Shown here: in pieces, positions 18,475 to 26,686 of the stretch | Layout of the letters: each line of letters begins with the position of its first letter | Position numbering within the stretch: the stretch's first letter is position 1 | DNA from: Streptomyces lucensis JCM 4490 | GTDB taxonomy: Bacteria > Actinomycetota > Actinomycetes > Streptomycetales > Streptomycetaceae | Length of the DNA: 64,000 bases | Assembly (NCBI RefSeq): GCF_014650035.1 | Contig: NZ_BMUE01000002.1 | Coordinates: 744,001-808,000 of the forward strand | Reading direction: 5' to 3' | Program-made: the position numbers and the translations under genes | Notes under the pieces: generated by a model | Databases searched by the model: none | Told to the model about the DNA's origin: nothing | The model's input: the letters and a program-made list of their open reading frames with translations, nothing else

Positions 18475-19524
18475 ATGACGCAGCAGGCGTACATGACGGA
18501 GACGGCGGACGGCGGCTCGGAGCCCGAGCGACCTGGCTCCCGGCTCCGGCGCCTGACACACCGCCTGCTCGACGGCTGGCGCGGGGACCCGCGCGTCTGG
18601 CGCCGCGGCATCGTCCTCGCCGTCCTGGCCCTGCTGCTCGCCCTGGTGATGCTGGTGCACTCCCGCATCCCCAACCGGGTGGGCAACCTGGGCAGCCTCA
18701 CCGAGACCTTCCTGCCCTGGATGGGCCTGGCCATCCCGGTGCTGCTGCTCCTCGGCCTGGTCCGCAAGTCGGCGACCGCCCTGATCGCGCTCCTGCTCCC
18801 GACGGTCATGTGGCTGAACCTCTTCGGCGGGCTGCTCAGCGACAAGTCGGCCGGCGGCGGCGACTTCACGGTGGCGACCCACAACGTCAACGCCGACAAC
18901 CCGGACCCGGCCACGACCGCCACCGACGTCGCCGCGTCCGGCGCCGACGTCCTGGCCCTCGAGGAACTGCCCGCCTCCGCCGCGCCCGTCTACGAGAAGG
19001 CGCTCGCGCCGGCGTACAAGTACCACGCGGTCGTCGGCACGGTCGGCCTGTGGAGCAAGTACCCGATGACCGACGTGCGGGCCGTGGACATCAAGCTCGG
19101 CTGGAAGCGCGCGATGCGTGCCACCGTCGCCACCCCGAAGGGCCCCCTCGCTGTCTACGTCGCCCACCTGCCCTCGGTGCGGGTGAAGATGCAGGCCGGG
19201 TTCACGGCCCGCCAGCGCGACAAGAGCGCCGACGCGCTCGGCGAGGCCATCGCCGACGAGACCGTCCGGCGCGTCGTCCTGCTCGGCGACCTCAACGGCA
19301 CGATGAACGACCGCGCCCTGAACGCCGTCACCTCCCAGATGCGCTCCACGCAGGGCGCGGCGGGCAGCGGCTTCGGCTTCAGCTGGCCGGCCTCGTTCCC
19401 GATGGCGCGCATCGACCAGATCATGGTCAAGGGTGTCGAGCCGGAGCGCTCCTGGACCCTTCCGCGCACGAACAGCGACCACCTGCCGGTGGCGGCCCGT
19501 GTGAGCCTGGACACGTCCTCGTAA
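18475..19524 (+). CDS. Membrane-anchored endonuclease/exonuclease/phosphatase family protein
   Basis: A 349-residue protein with three N-terminal TM helices (about residues 40-60, 74-92 and 98-118) and an external EEP domain. The domain has THNVNADNPDP (the N in the metal-site strand), LALEELP (catalytic metal Glu), VYVAHLPS, VLLGDLNGTMNDR (Asp/Asn pair) and the final NSDHLPVAARV (catalytic His). The family covers phosphodiesterases, nucleases and lipid phosphatases. The outward-facing domain suggests an extracellular phosphodiester or lipid substrate. ATG 18475 follows GAGG; translation from 18493 is also possible. Confidence 0.85.
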   Translation: MTQQAYMTETADGGSEPERPGSRLRRLTHRLLDGWRGDPRVWRRGIVLAVLALLLALVMLVHSRIPNRVGNLGSLTETFLPWMGLAIPVLLLLGLVRKSATALIALLLPTVMWLNLFGGLLSDKSAGGGDFTVATHNVNADNPDPATTATDVAASGADVLALEELPASAAPVYEKALAPAYKYHAVVGTVGLWSKYPMTDVRAVDIKLGWKRAMRATVATPKGPLAVYVAHLPSVRVKMQAGFTARQRDKSADALGEAIADETVRRVVLLGDLNGTMNDRALNAVTSQMRSTQGAAGSGFGFSWPASFPMARIDQIMVKGVEPERSWTLPRTNSDHLPVAARVSLDTSS

Positions 19525-19554
19525 CCCGCGGGAACAGGGGGCGGGGGAGACTTT

Positions 19555-19585
19555 GTTCCGCAGTTGAACTTAAGCTGTACGGAAC
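19555..19585. promoter_or_regulatory. Inverted repeat upstream of the 12-TM MFS gene
   Basis: GTTCCG (19555-19560) and CGGAAC (19580-19585) flank an AT-rich core (cagttgaacttaagctgta) that stands out in this GC-rich DNA. It lies 35 bp before the MFS start and may be the operator or promoter of that gene. Confidence 0.45.
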
Positions 19586-19619
19586 TCCGCTCTCCCCTTG
19601 GAAAGGCACAGGTCCCCTC

Positions 19620-20834
19620 ATGCCCCTGGCCCTGCTCGCCCTCGCCGTGGGCGCCTTCGGCATCGGTACGACCGAGTTCGTGATGATGGGCCTCCTGCCC
19701 GACGTCGCGAACGACCTGCACATCTCGATCCCCGCCGCCGGACACCTGGTGTCCGCGTACGCGCTGGGCGTCGTCATCGGCGCCCCGCTGCTCGCCGCGG
19801 CGACGGCCCGCATGCCCCGCCGCACCGTCCTCATCGCCCTGATGGCCCTGTTCGTCGTGGGCAACGCGCTCTCCGCGTTCGCCCCCGGCAACGGCTCCCT
19901 GCTGGCCGCCCGCTTCGTCAGCGGCCTGCCGCACGGCGCCTTCTTCGGTGTCGGCGCGGTCGTCGCCACGGCGATGGTCCCCCCGGAGCGCAAGGCCCGC
20001 TCGGTGTCCCTGATGTTCCTCGGTCTGACCGTCGCCAACATCGCGGGCGTCCCCGCCGCCACGCTGACGGGCCAGCACTTCGGCTGGCGGGCGACCTTCC
20101 TCGGGGTGAGCGCGATCGGCCTCGCGGCGATAGCGTCGCTGGCCCTGCTGATCCCGCACGACCGCGTCCAGGCCCCCACGACCGGCCTGCGCGGCGAACT
20201 CGCCGCGCTGAGGTCGCTGCCGGTCTGGCTGGCCCTCGGCACGACGGTGGCGGGCTTCGGCGCGCTCTTCGCCGCCTACAGCTACGTCACCCCGATGCTG
20301 ACGGACGCCGCGGGCTTCGCGAAGGCCGACGTGACGCTGCTCCTCGCGCTCTTCGGCGTGGGCGCCACCGCCGGCAACCTCCTGGGCGGCCGCCTCGCGG
20401 ACCACTCGCTGCGCGGCACGCTCTTCGGCGGCCTCGCGTCGCTCGTGGCGGTCCTGCTCCTCTTCCCGCTGCTGATGCGGGCGCCGTGGAGCGCGGCCCT
20501 GGCCGTGGCCCTCCTCGGCATGGCGGCCTTCGTCACCGGTTCCCCGCTCCAGCTGATGGTGATGGAGAAGGCCTCCTCCGCGCCGTCCCTGGCCTCCTCG
20601 GCCAACCAGGCGGCCTTCAACCTGGCGAACGCCGGCGGCGCCTGGATCGGCGGCCTGGCCCTCGCGGCGGGCTTCGGCGTGACGTCACCCGCGCCGGCCG
20701 GTGCGGCACTGGCGGTACTGGGCCTGGGCGTGGCCGGCGCGGCCTACGCGGTGGACCGGCGCCGCGAGGTCACCCCCGCGGGCCGCGTGGTCGCCACCCA
20801 CCTGCCCGAACAGCCGAGCGCCCTGCGGTCCTGA
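19620..20834 (+). CDS. 12-TM MFS exporter (DHA1, AraJ/Cmx type)
   Basis: A 404-residue proton-linked exporter. It opens with the DHA1 pattern LALAVGAFGIGTTEFVMMGLLPDVANDL, followed by SAYALGVVIGAPLLAAATARMPRR. GLPHGAFFGVGAVVATAMV is the motif of the chloramphenicol/arabinose-efflux subgroup. The Met at 19620 is the first residue of TM1. The ribosome site GAAAGG is 13 bp upstream, rather far. An AT-rich inverted repeat precedes the gene. The substrate is unknown. Confidence 0.85.
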   Translation: MPLALLALAVGAFGIGTTEFVMMGLLPDVANDLHISIPAAGHLVSAYALGVVIGAPLLAAATARMPRRTVLIALMALFVVGNALSAFAPGNGSLLAARFVSGLPHGAFFGVGAVVATAMVPPERKARSVSLMFLGLTVANIAGVPAATLTGQHFGWRATFLGVSAIGLAAIASLALLIPHDRVQAPTTGLRGELAALRSLPVWLALGTTVAGFGALFAAYSYVTPMLTDAAGFAKADVTLLLALFGVGATAGNLLGGRLADHSLRGTLFGGLASLVAVLLLFPLLMRAPWSAALAVALLGMAAFVTGSPLQLMVMEKASSAPSLASSANQAAFNLANAGGAWIGGLALAAGFGVTSPAPAGAALAVLGLGVAGAAYAVDRRREVTPAGRVVATHLPEQPSALRS

Positions 20835-20871
20835 GCCCTCCTGCGCTGCGGTCCTGAGCCCTCGCTGCTGG

Positions 20872-21573
20872 CTACCGGGCGATGCGGTCGAGCCACTCCT
20901 CCATCAGGCCGCGTTCGCCGGCGCTCAGCGCGGAGGTCTGCGGAAGGACCGCGCGCAGGGCGACCGCCGCACCGGCCGGCCCCGGGGCGGCCTCGACGGG
21001 GGCGGCGGTCGTGACGGCGGCGATGACGGCTTCACGGGCCATCTCGGACACGGTGAGGTCGCGCTGCTCCTCGGGCAGGGCGATCAGTGCCAGAGCGGTG
21101 CCGCTGCCCGCGGCGTGGATCAGGCGTGCGGCGCGTTCCTCGGTGACGCGCAGGCGGCCGGCCTCGGCGATGCGGTGCACGTAGGAGCCGAGGTGCTCGA
21201 AGGCGGCCTCGGCGGCGGGTGAGGCCGCGCCGGGCCGGGGCTCGCCGTACATGAGGCAGTACAGGGCCGGATTGGCCAGGGCGAACTCCATGTTCAGCGC
21301 CCAGCCGGCACGCAGGTCCTCGACGGGGTCGCCGCTGGGCCGGACGTGGCTCTTGGCTTCCAGGTGCGCGGCGAAGCCGTGGGCCGCCACCGCGTCGAGA
21401 AGCCCCTGCTTGTCCCCGAAGATCCGGTAGATGGTCGGCGCCTGCACGCCCGCCGCCGCGCTGACCGCCCGCGTGGACAGTGCCTCACGGCCCCCCTCGG
21501 CGAGAAGCCGCGCCGCCGCGGCGATGATCCGGTCCCGATTGCTGTCCGCGGCTGCGGAATGCTCCGACTGCAT
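20872..21573 (-). CDS. TetR-family regulator
   Basis: A 233-residue regulator with the helix-turn-helix ALSTRAVSAAAGVQAPTIYRIFGDKQGLLDAVA (about residues 32-64). It reads leftwards from ATG 21573 and is divergent from the NmrA-type reductase gene. Several overlapping palindromes lie between the two starts, the arrangement of a TetR that represses both itself and its neighbour. The effector domain is typical of the TetR_C_33 or similar class, with no recognisable ligand. It is convergent with the MFS gene (37 bp). Confidence 0.88.
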   Translation of the reverse strand: MQSEHSAAADSNRDRIIAAAARLLAEGGREALSTRAVSAAAGVQAPTIYRIFGDKQGLLDAVAAHGFAAHLEAKSHVRPSGDPVEDLRAGWALNMEFALANPALYCLMYGEPRPGAASPAAEAAFEHLGSYVHRIAEAGRLRVTEERAARLIHAAGSGTALALIALPEEQRDLTVSEMAREAVIAAVTTAAPVEAAPGPAGAAVALRAVLPQTSALSAGERGLMEEWLDRIAR

Positions 21574-21581
21574 GTTTCCAA

Positions 21582-21603
21582 CGATAACAAGTGAGTGTTA
21601 TCG
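21582..21603. promoter_or_regulatory. TetR operator, perfect palindrome
   Basis: CGATAACA-agtgag-TGTTATCG is a perfect 8-bp inverted repeat with a 6-bp spacer, 9 bp from the tetR start codon. A wider, imperfect inverted repeat surrounds it: GTTTCCAACGATAAC (21574-21588) and GTTATCACTGGAAAC (21635-21649), 13 of 15 bases pairing. This is likely a dual repressor site controlling the divergent tetR and reductase genes. Confidence 0.7.
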
Positions 21604-21750
21604 AACTTGCCAGTTACGTCGTTAACGTGCTTTCGTTATCACTGGAAACAGGGCGACGGTCGGTGGTGCCTGCCGCTGCCGCTGCCGCCACGGCCGTCAT
21701 TGGGCCGCCTCGCGCCGCACCTGCCGAACCGCTCCCACATGGAGGACTCC

Positions 21751-22632
21751 GTGATCGTCATCACCGCTCCCACCGGCCAGATCGGTCATCAGGTCCTCGA
21801 CCGCCTCCTCGACGCCGGCCGTCCCGTCCGCGTCATCGCACGTGACCCCTCCCGACTGTCCGCACGGGCACGCGGCGGCGCCGAAGTCGTCCAGGGGTCG
21901 CACCGGGACCCCGACATGGTCATGGAGGCGTTCGCGGGAGCCGACAGCCTGCTCTGGCTGGTGCCGCCGAACCCCCGCGCCGAGGACATCGAGGATCACT
22001 ACCTGGGCTTCACCCGGCCGGCGTGCGAAGCCCTCAGGACCCACGGCGTCCGGCGGGTGGTCGGCGTCACCAGCCTCGGCCGGGCGTACGCCGGGCATGC
22101 GGGACTGCTGTCGCCCGCGTTCGCCATGGACGCCATGATCGAGAGCACCGGCGTGAGCTACCGCGCCCTGGCCATGCCCTACTTCATGGAGAACCTCCTC
22201 AACCAGCTGGAGGCGATCAGGAGTCAGGGGGTCTTCCGCACGGCGAACTCGGCGGACCGCCCGCTCGCGACCGTCGCCACCCGCGACATCGCCGCGGCCG
22301 CCGCCGACCTGCTCCTCGACGGCTCCTGGACCGGGCACGGCACCGTACCGGTCATCGGCCCCGACGAACTGTCCCCCGAAGCCATGGCCGAGGTCCTGTC
22401 CGAGGAACTGGGCCGACCGGTCCGCTGCGAGCAGATGAGCCTGGACGCGTACAAGGCCACGATGAAGCGGTACGGCATGACCGAGGCATGGGCACAGGGC
22501 CTGGCGGACATGGCCGCGGCCCAGAACGACGGCATCTACGACGCCGAACGGAACGCCCTGCCGAACCCCGCCCCCACCGGATTCCGCCAGTGGTGCCAGG
22601 AGGTGCTCAGGCCTGCCGTCCTGGCGGGCTGA
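21751..22632 (+). CDS. NmrA-type NAD(P)-binding reductase
   Basis: A 293-residue Rossmann-fold protein of the NmrA/atypical-SDR group. VIVITAPTGQIGHQVLDRLLDAG is the dinucleotide-binding loop, ARDPSRLSARA contacts the cofactor phosphate, and VVGVTSLG and PYFMENLLNQ follow. The usual YxxxK dyad is absent, as is common in NmrA-like quinone or NADPH sensors. GTG 21751 directly follows GGAGGA at 4-5 bp and is preferred; ATG 21739 is the alternative. It is probably under control of the divergent TetR, as for many quinone/electrophile-responsive pairs. Confidence 0.85.
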   Translation: MIVITAPTGQIGHQVLDRLLDAGRPVRVIARDPSRLSARARGGAEVVQGSHRDPDMVMEAFAGADSLLWLVPPNPRAEDIEDHYLGFTRPACEALRTHGVRRVVGVTSLGRAYAGHAGLLSPAFAMDAMIESTGVSYRALAMPYFMENLLNQLEAIRSQGVFRTANSADRPLATVATRDIAAAAADLLLDGSWTGHGTVPVIGPDELSPEAMAEVLSEELGRPVRCEQMSLDAYKATMKRYGMTEAWAQGLADMAAAQNDGIYDAERNALPNPAPTGFRQWCQEVLRPAVLAG

Positions 22633-22651
22633 ACCGTGAATCGGCCGGCGA

Positions 22652-23047
22652 TCACTCGTGGAGCGAGCGGGCTCCCGTGCTGCCGCCGTGGCTCCCCACC
22701 TCGCACCACACCGTCTTGCGGCCCGGTTCCTGGTCCACGCCCCACCGTTCGGCGAGCGCGTCGATGAGGGCCATGCCTCGCCCGCACTCCCACGTCTCCG
22801 TCGCCGCCAGCAGGGCGGGCACGGCGCGCGGCTCGGGGTCGGTCACCTCGATGCGCGTACAGCCCCGGTCCGCCCCGGCCACCACGCGGACGGTCACCGG
22901 TGTGCCCTCGCCCACGTGGTCGATGACGTTCGTCAGCAGTTCCGTCGCGCACAGGCGGACGTCGTGGTCGTGCTCGCGGAGCCGGTGACGCAGCTCCGGT
23001 GCGGCTCTCGGCGTCGCCAGCAACTTGAGCTCGAACGGCGCCCTCAC
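22652..23047 (-). CDS. Anti-sigma-like ATP-binding protein (HATPase_c_2)
   Basis: A 131-residue GHKL-fold kinase-like protein of the RsbW/SpoIIAB group. It has the N box ELLTNVIDHV, IEVTDPEPRAVP (the G1-box region) and WECGRGMALIDALAERWGV (the G2 box and helix). Very many Streptomyces carry such proteins beside XRE-DUF397 genes. The start codon overlaps the stop of the 73-residue gene upstream (ATGA). It may phosphorylate an anti-sigma antagonist or act as part of a bald-gene type signalling unit. Confidence 0.85.
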   Translation of the reverse strand: MRAPFELKLLATPRAAPELRHRLREHDHDVRLCATELLTNVIDHVGEGTPVTVRVVAGADRGCTRIEVTDPEPRAVPALLAATETWECGRGMALIDALAERWGVDQEPGRKTVWCEVGSHGGSTGARSLHE

Positions 23048-23265
23048 CGGTCCGCCGTCTTCCTCAGCGCCGCGGCGAGCGCCCGCGCCGTGGCCGTGCC
23101 GCAGTTCCCGAGTGCGACCAGCCCGGCGGGCGGGGCGTACGAACCGGCGAAGCTCGGCAGGTCCACACGGAGGGACGGCAGCGTGATGTCGTGCAGGGCG
23201 AGAGCGGTGCGGAGTTCCTCGACGCAGAGCGTGACGTCGTAGGCCGTGGGGGAGTGGTCGGGCAT
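23044..23265 (-). CDS. Small hypothetical partner of the ATPase (73 aa)
   Basis: A 73-residue protein (MPDHSPTAYDVTLCVEELRTALALHDITLPSLRVD.., ending AALRKTADR). It starts at ATG 23265 and overlaps the ATPase gene by 4 bp. Similar short genes are commonly seen between XRE-type regulators and HATPase genes in Streptomyces. It is divergent from the XRE gene. No catalytic motif is visible; it is probably a binding partner. Confidence 0.7.
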   Translation of the reverse strand: MPDHSPTAYDVTLCVEELRTALALHDITLPSLRVDLPSFAGSYAPPAGLVALGNCGTATARALAAALRKTADR

Positions 23266-23398
23266 GGCGCGCCGGCAGCCTTTCGTGCGGTGTGTGACGA
23301 ACTGCTCACAGAATGTCGAGCCGCTCGCTACCGTGGAAGACCCTTCGCGTCCGCGACGCGAACAGCGAAAAGGGCACGGTGAGTTACGGCGGTGGCGC

Positions 23399-24262
23399 GT
23401 GGCACAGCGTAAGGACATCGACGGGTCGATCAGCGTCCCGACCTTCTACGGCAAGGAGTTGCGGTGGAAGCGGGAGGCGGCGGGGATGTCACTGGAGGCG
23501 TTGCTCAAGGGCAGCTTCTACGGCAAGACCTACCTCAGCGACATCGAGCGCGGGGAGCGGAGGATGCCGCTGGATCTGGCGCGGCATGCGGATCAGGTAC
23601 TGGGGACCGACGGCTTCTTCGAGCGGCATTGCGAGGATGTGCGGAGGGCGCGGAGGGCTGGACATGCCGCGTACTTCGAGAAGGTCCTGGAGGCCGAGAA
23701 GCACGCCCTGACCATCGAGGAATGGTGTCCGACGCTCTTCCCGGGGCTACTTCAGACTCCGGCATACGCGCGGGCCGTCATCCTGGCGGGTCTCCCGCTG
23801 TCGCTCGATGCCGATGTGGAGGAGAAGGTCCGGGGCCGGATGGCGCGAGCCGACCTCTTCGAGGCGGACCACGGCAAGCCTGAATACTGGGTGATCCTGC
23901 ACGAGTCGCTGATCGCCGACCCGCTTCTTCCGAACCACGACATGGCGGAACAGCTCGATCGGCTGGCGCAGTTGTCGGATCGGCGCCGGATCACTGCGCA
24001 GATCGTGCCGCGGAAGCGGGGAGCGTACCCGCTGATGGCCGCCTCCCTCATGAGTATGACCTTCGCCGAGGCTCCACCCTTGATCTACACCGAGGCGTCC
24101 TACTGCGGAGACACCGTCGATGATCCTGCCCTCGTGATGCAGTACCGCAAGGCATACGATCGGCTCAGGGCCGTCGCGCTGTCACCAGACACGTCCCTCG
24201 CCATGATCAAGGCCGCGGCAGAGGATTATCGAAATGGGAAGCAACCCGATCGACTTGAGTGA
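23399..24262 (+). CDS. XRE-family regulator with DUF5753 domain
   Basis: A 287-residue protein with an N-terminal Cro/C1 helix-turn-helix (YGKELRWKREAAGMSLEALLKGSFYGKTYLSDIERGERRMPLDLA, residues about 17-62) and a DUF5753 sensor domain (ALTIEEWCPTLFPGLLQTPAYARAVI.. to the C-terminus). The start is GTG 23399 (VAQRKDIDGS); its ribosome site is poor. It is divergent from the ATPase module and overlaps the start of the DUF397 gene. These pairs control development or antibiotic production in Streptomyces, for example the WhiJ-type systems. Confidence 0.85.
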   Translation: MAQRKDIDGSISVPTFYGKELRWKREAAGMSLEALLKGSFYGKTYLSDIERGERRMPLDLARHADQVLGTDGFFERHCEDVRRARRAGHAAYFEKVLEAEKHALTIEEWCPTLFPGLLQTPAYARAVILAGLPLSLDADVEEKVRGRMARADLFEADHGKPEYWVILHESLIADPLLPNHDMAEQLDRLAQLSDRRRITAQIVPRKRGAYPLMAASLMSMTFAEAPPLIYTEASYCGDTVDDPALVMQYRKAYDRLRAVALSPDTSLAMIKAAAEDYRNGKQPDRLE

Positions 24263-24437
24263 CGCTCGCTGGAACAAGAGCAGCTATAGCAACGAAAGCG
24301 GCGGCAACTGCGTAGAGGTAGCCGACAACATCCCCGGCCTCATCCCCGTACGCGACTCCAAGCTCCCCCACGGCCCCGTCCTCCTCCTCCCCGCCACCGC
24401 CTGGGCCCCCTTCATCGCCGCCCTCAAGTCCCAGTAG
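24234..24437 (+). CDS. DUF397 small partner protein
   Basis: A 67-residue DUF397 protein: LSDARWNKSSYSNESGGNCVEVAD, then IPVRDSKLPHGPVLLLPATAWAPFIAALK, match the family from end to end. It starts within the last 29 bases of the XRE gene, so the two are coupled. In the WhiJ-type systems the DUF397 protein binds and neutralises the XRE regulator. A long terminator hairpin follows. Confidence 0.92.
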   Translation: MGSNPIDLSDARWNKSSYSNESGGNCVEVADNIPGLIPVRDSKLPHGPVLLLPATAWAPFIAALKSQ

Positions 24438-24450
24438 CGGCAAAGCAGAC

Positions 24451-24480
24451 GGGGCGTGGGGTCCAAGGACCCCACGCCCC
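24451..24480. terminator. Bidirectional terminator
   Basis: GGGGCGTGGGGTCC (24451-24464) and GGACCCCACGCCCC (24467-24480) form a perfect 14-bp stem with only two bases between, so the top pairs open as the loop. It sits between the DUF397 stop and the convergent protease stop and can serve both. Confidence 0.8.
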
Positions 24481-24508
24481 TCAGCCGATGCCGATCCGCA
24501 GGATCAAC

Positions 24509-26452
24509 TCACCGACGCCGGTACGACTGCACGTAGCCGTTCGCCGGGGATCCGACGCCCGTGACGTCGTCGTAGCCCTTCACCGCGGACAGCGAGCTGT
24601 CCTTGCCCAGGCTGCGGACCGAGGTCAGCAGGCCGTCGGCGGCGTTCAGGCCGTTGGCGAAGTCCACGCGGACGACCGCCAGGCCGGAGCCCGTCGGGTT
24701 GTCCGTGACGTCGTGGAAGACGCCCTTCTTGCCGTACTTCGCGTAGATCGACGGGTTGGCGAAGCCGATCGCCTTGCCGCCGCGCGCCTCCTGGGCCAGG
24801 GCCTGGACCGCCGCGATCACCGGAGCGGCCAGCGAGGTGCCGCCGATGCGGTACTCGCTGTACTTCTCCGAGCCGTCGGGGAAGGTCTGGGTCTGGCCGA
24901 CGAGGAAGCCGGTGTTCGGGTCGGCGATGGCCGCGATGTCCGGGACGACGCGGTTGCCGGCGGCGTTGTTGGCCGTGGCGAGCGCCTTTGGGACGACGTT
25001 CTTCTGGTAGTACGGCTGCGGCACGGTCTTGCTGGTGCCGCCGCCCGCGCCCGAGGTGTACGCGCCCGGGAAGCCAGTCCAGCTCTTGCCGTCGGCCGAC
25101 AGGCTCGCCTTCTCGGTGCCCCAGCCGGTCTCCCACTGGTACTTGTCACCCTTGCCGACGGCCAGCGAGGTGCCGCCGACCGCGGTCACCCACGCCGAGT
25201 TGGCCGGGGTGTCGACCTGCTTCACACCGGTGTTGGCGACCTCGTCGCCGTTGTCGCCGGAGGAGAAGTAGAAGCCGATGCCCTGGACCGCGCCCAGCTG
25301 GAAGACCTGGTCGTAGGCGGCCGCGAGGTCCGGCGTCTGGTTGGCCTCGATGTCGCCCCAGGAGTTGGAGACGATGTCGGCCAGGTGGTTGTCGACGATC
25401 TTGCTGAGCGAGTCCAGCAGGTCGTCGTCGTAGCAGGACGCGGCGCCCACGTAGGTGACGTCGGCGGCCGGCGCGACCGCGTGCACGGCCTGGACGTCGA
25501 GGGTCTCCTCGCCGTACCAGCCGGCCGCGCCGCACTCCTCGGTCTTCGTGTAGTTCTTCGGCAGCACCTGGTGCAGCTGGCCGGTCTTCCAGGCCGCGTC
25601 ACCGTGCTTCAGCGCGTAGTTGGCCGCGTCGTAGGCGATCGTCGGCGAGGCGTACGCGTCCGTGATGGCGATGCGGACGTGCTTGCCGGTGTACGTGCCG
25701 GCGCCGTAGGCGGCGCGCAGCTGCTTGCCGGTGTAACCCTTGATCGCGTACGGGACCTTCTGGCCGTACGCGTCCGGCAGCGTGCTCGCGATCTTGGAGC
25801 CGTAGTACGAGGAGAACGGCCCGGAGTTCTTGAACACGGCGTCCGGCGGCGGCAGCTGGTCGTCGTGGGTCGACTTGTGCGGCGCGGTGTCCAGGCCGGT
25901 GACGGTCAGGACGGCGCCCTTCAGGGCGGCCGGCACGGTCGCGGCCTTCGCCGGGGCGCGGTACGTCTTGGATCCCTTGGCGAAGTTGTGCAGCTGGGTG
26001 CCGAAGGCCTTCTCGGCGGCGGACACGTCACCGGAGACGGTGACGTAGTGCGCGGTGACCCCGGTGACCGTCAGACCGGCCGACTTCAGCCAGGACTTGA
26101 CGGCGGCCACCTGGGCCTTGGTGGCCCCGAAGCGGGCCTGCGCCTTCTTGGCGCTCAGGAACTTGCCGTAGAGCGGCGAGCTGGGGTCGGACACGGCCCT
26201 GGCGTAGGCGGCGAGTCCGGCCTGGTCCCGGCCGGCGAGGTAGACCCGGGCCTTGACCTGGGCGCTGTTCGCGGTGGCGCCCTTGTCCGCCTTGGCCGTG
26301 GCCCACGTGGGCTGGGTGCCCTTGAGGGTGGTGCGGGCCGGCGAGTCCGCGGCGTGCGCCGCGGGTATGCCGAGCGCCAGCGCACCGGCGATCATGGGCA
26401 GTGTCGCTGCCATGCTCACGCCGGCGCGCACCGTGGCGCGATTGGATCTCAT
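24509..26452 (-). CDS. Secreted sedolisin (S53) serine-carboxyl peptidase
   Basis: A 647-residue secreted protease. The signal peptide covers residues 1-35 (ending AALALGIPAAHA-ADSP). The activation prodomain spans about 40-205 (GRDQAGLAAYARAVSDPSSPLYGKFLSAKK..), and the kumamolisin-like catalytic domain follows. Catalytic Glu and Asp lie in GEETLDVQAVHA (about residues 317-323), the oxyanion Asp in SNSWGD (about 362), and the nucleophile Ser in GGTSLAAPVIAA (about 539). The C-terminal calcium-site region is FHDVTDNPTGSG. ATG 26452 follows AGGGGG. The enzyme is acid-acting after autoprocessing and would degrade extracellular protein. Confidence 0.93.
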   Translation of the reverse strand: MRSNRATVRAGVSMAATLPMIAGALALGIPAAHAADSPARTTLKGTQPTWATAKADKGATANSAQVKARVYLAGRDQAGLAAYARAVSDPSSPLYGKFLSAKKAQARFGATKAQVAAVKSWLKSAGLTVTGVTAHYVTVSGDVSAAEKAFGTQLHNFAKGSKTYRAPAKAATVPAALKGAVLTVTGLDTAPHKSTHDDQLPPPDAVFKNSGPFSSYYGSKIASTLPDAYGQKVPYAIKGYTGKQLRAAYGAGTYTGKHVRIAITDAYASPTIAYDAANYALKHGDAAWKTGQLHQVLPKNYTKTEECGAAGWYGEETLDVQAVHAVAPAADVTYVGAASCYDDDLLDSLSKIVDNHLADIVSNSWGDIEANQTPDLAAAYDQVFQLGAVQGIGFYFSSGDNGDEVANTGVKQVDTPANSAWVTAVGGTSLAVGKGDKYQWETGWGTEKASLSADGKSWTGFPGAYTSGAGGGTSKTVPQPYYQKNVVPKALATANNAAGNRVVPDIAAIADPNTGFLVGQTQTFPDGSEKYSEYRIGGTSLAAPVIAAVQALAQEARGGKAIGFANPSIYAKYGKKGVFHDVTDNPTGSGLAVVRVDFANGLNAADGLLTSVRSLGKDSSLSAVKGYDDVTGVGSPANGYVQSYRRR

Positions 26453-26686
26453 AGAACCCCCTGCGATGCGGTTCGCATGCACGTAGTGGCTGGTACGTCG
26501 CGATCCCGCGCGCCGGCCCGCGGCGGCGTCGGCCGGCGGATGGATCACACGACGCAGGCCACTCTTGCGATGAACCGTTCATGCCAGGGGAACGTGAGGG
26601 TCAAGAGAAGCTCAAGTGCCCGTCATGTGGGGCGAATTGCGCCTTTCGTTCCTCACGGTTGGGTAACGGAACGACTGGTCCGCTGT

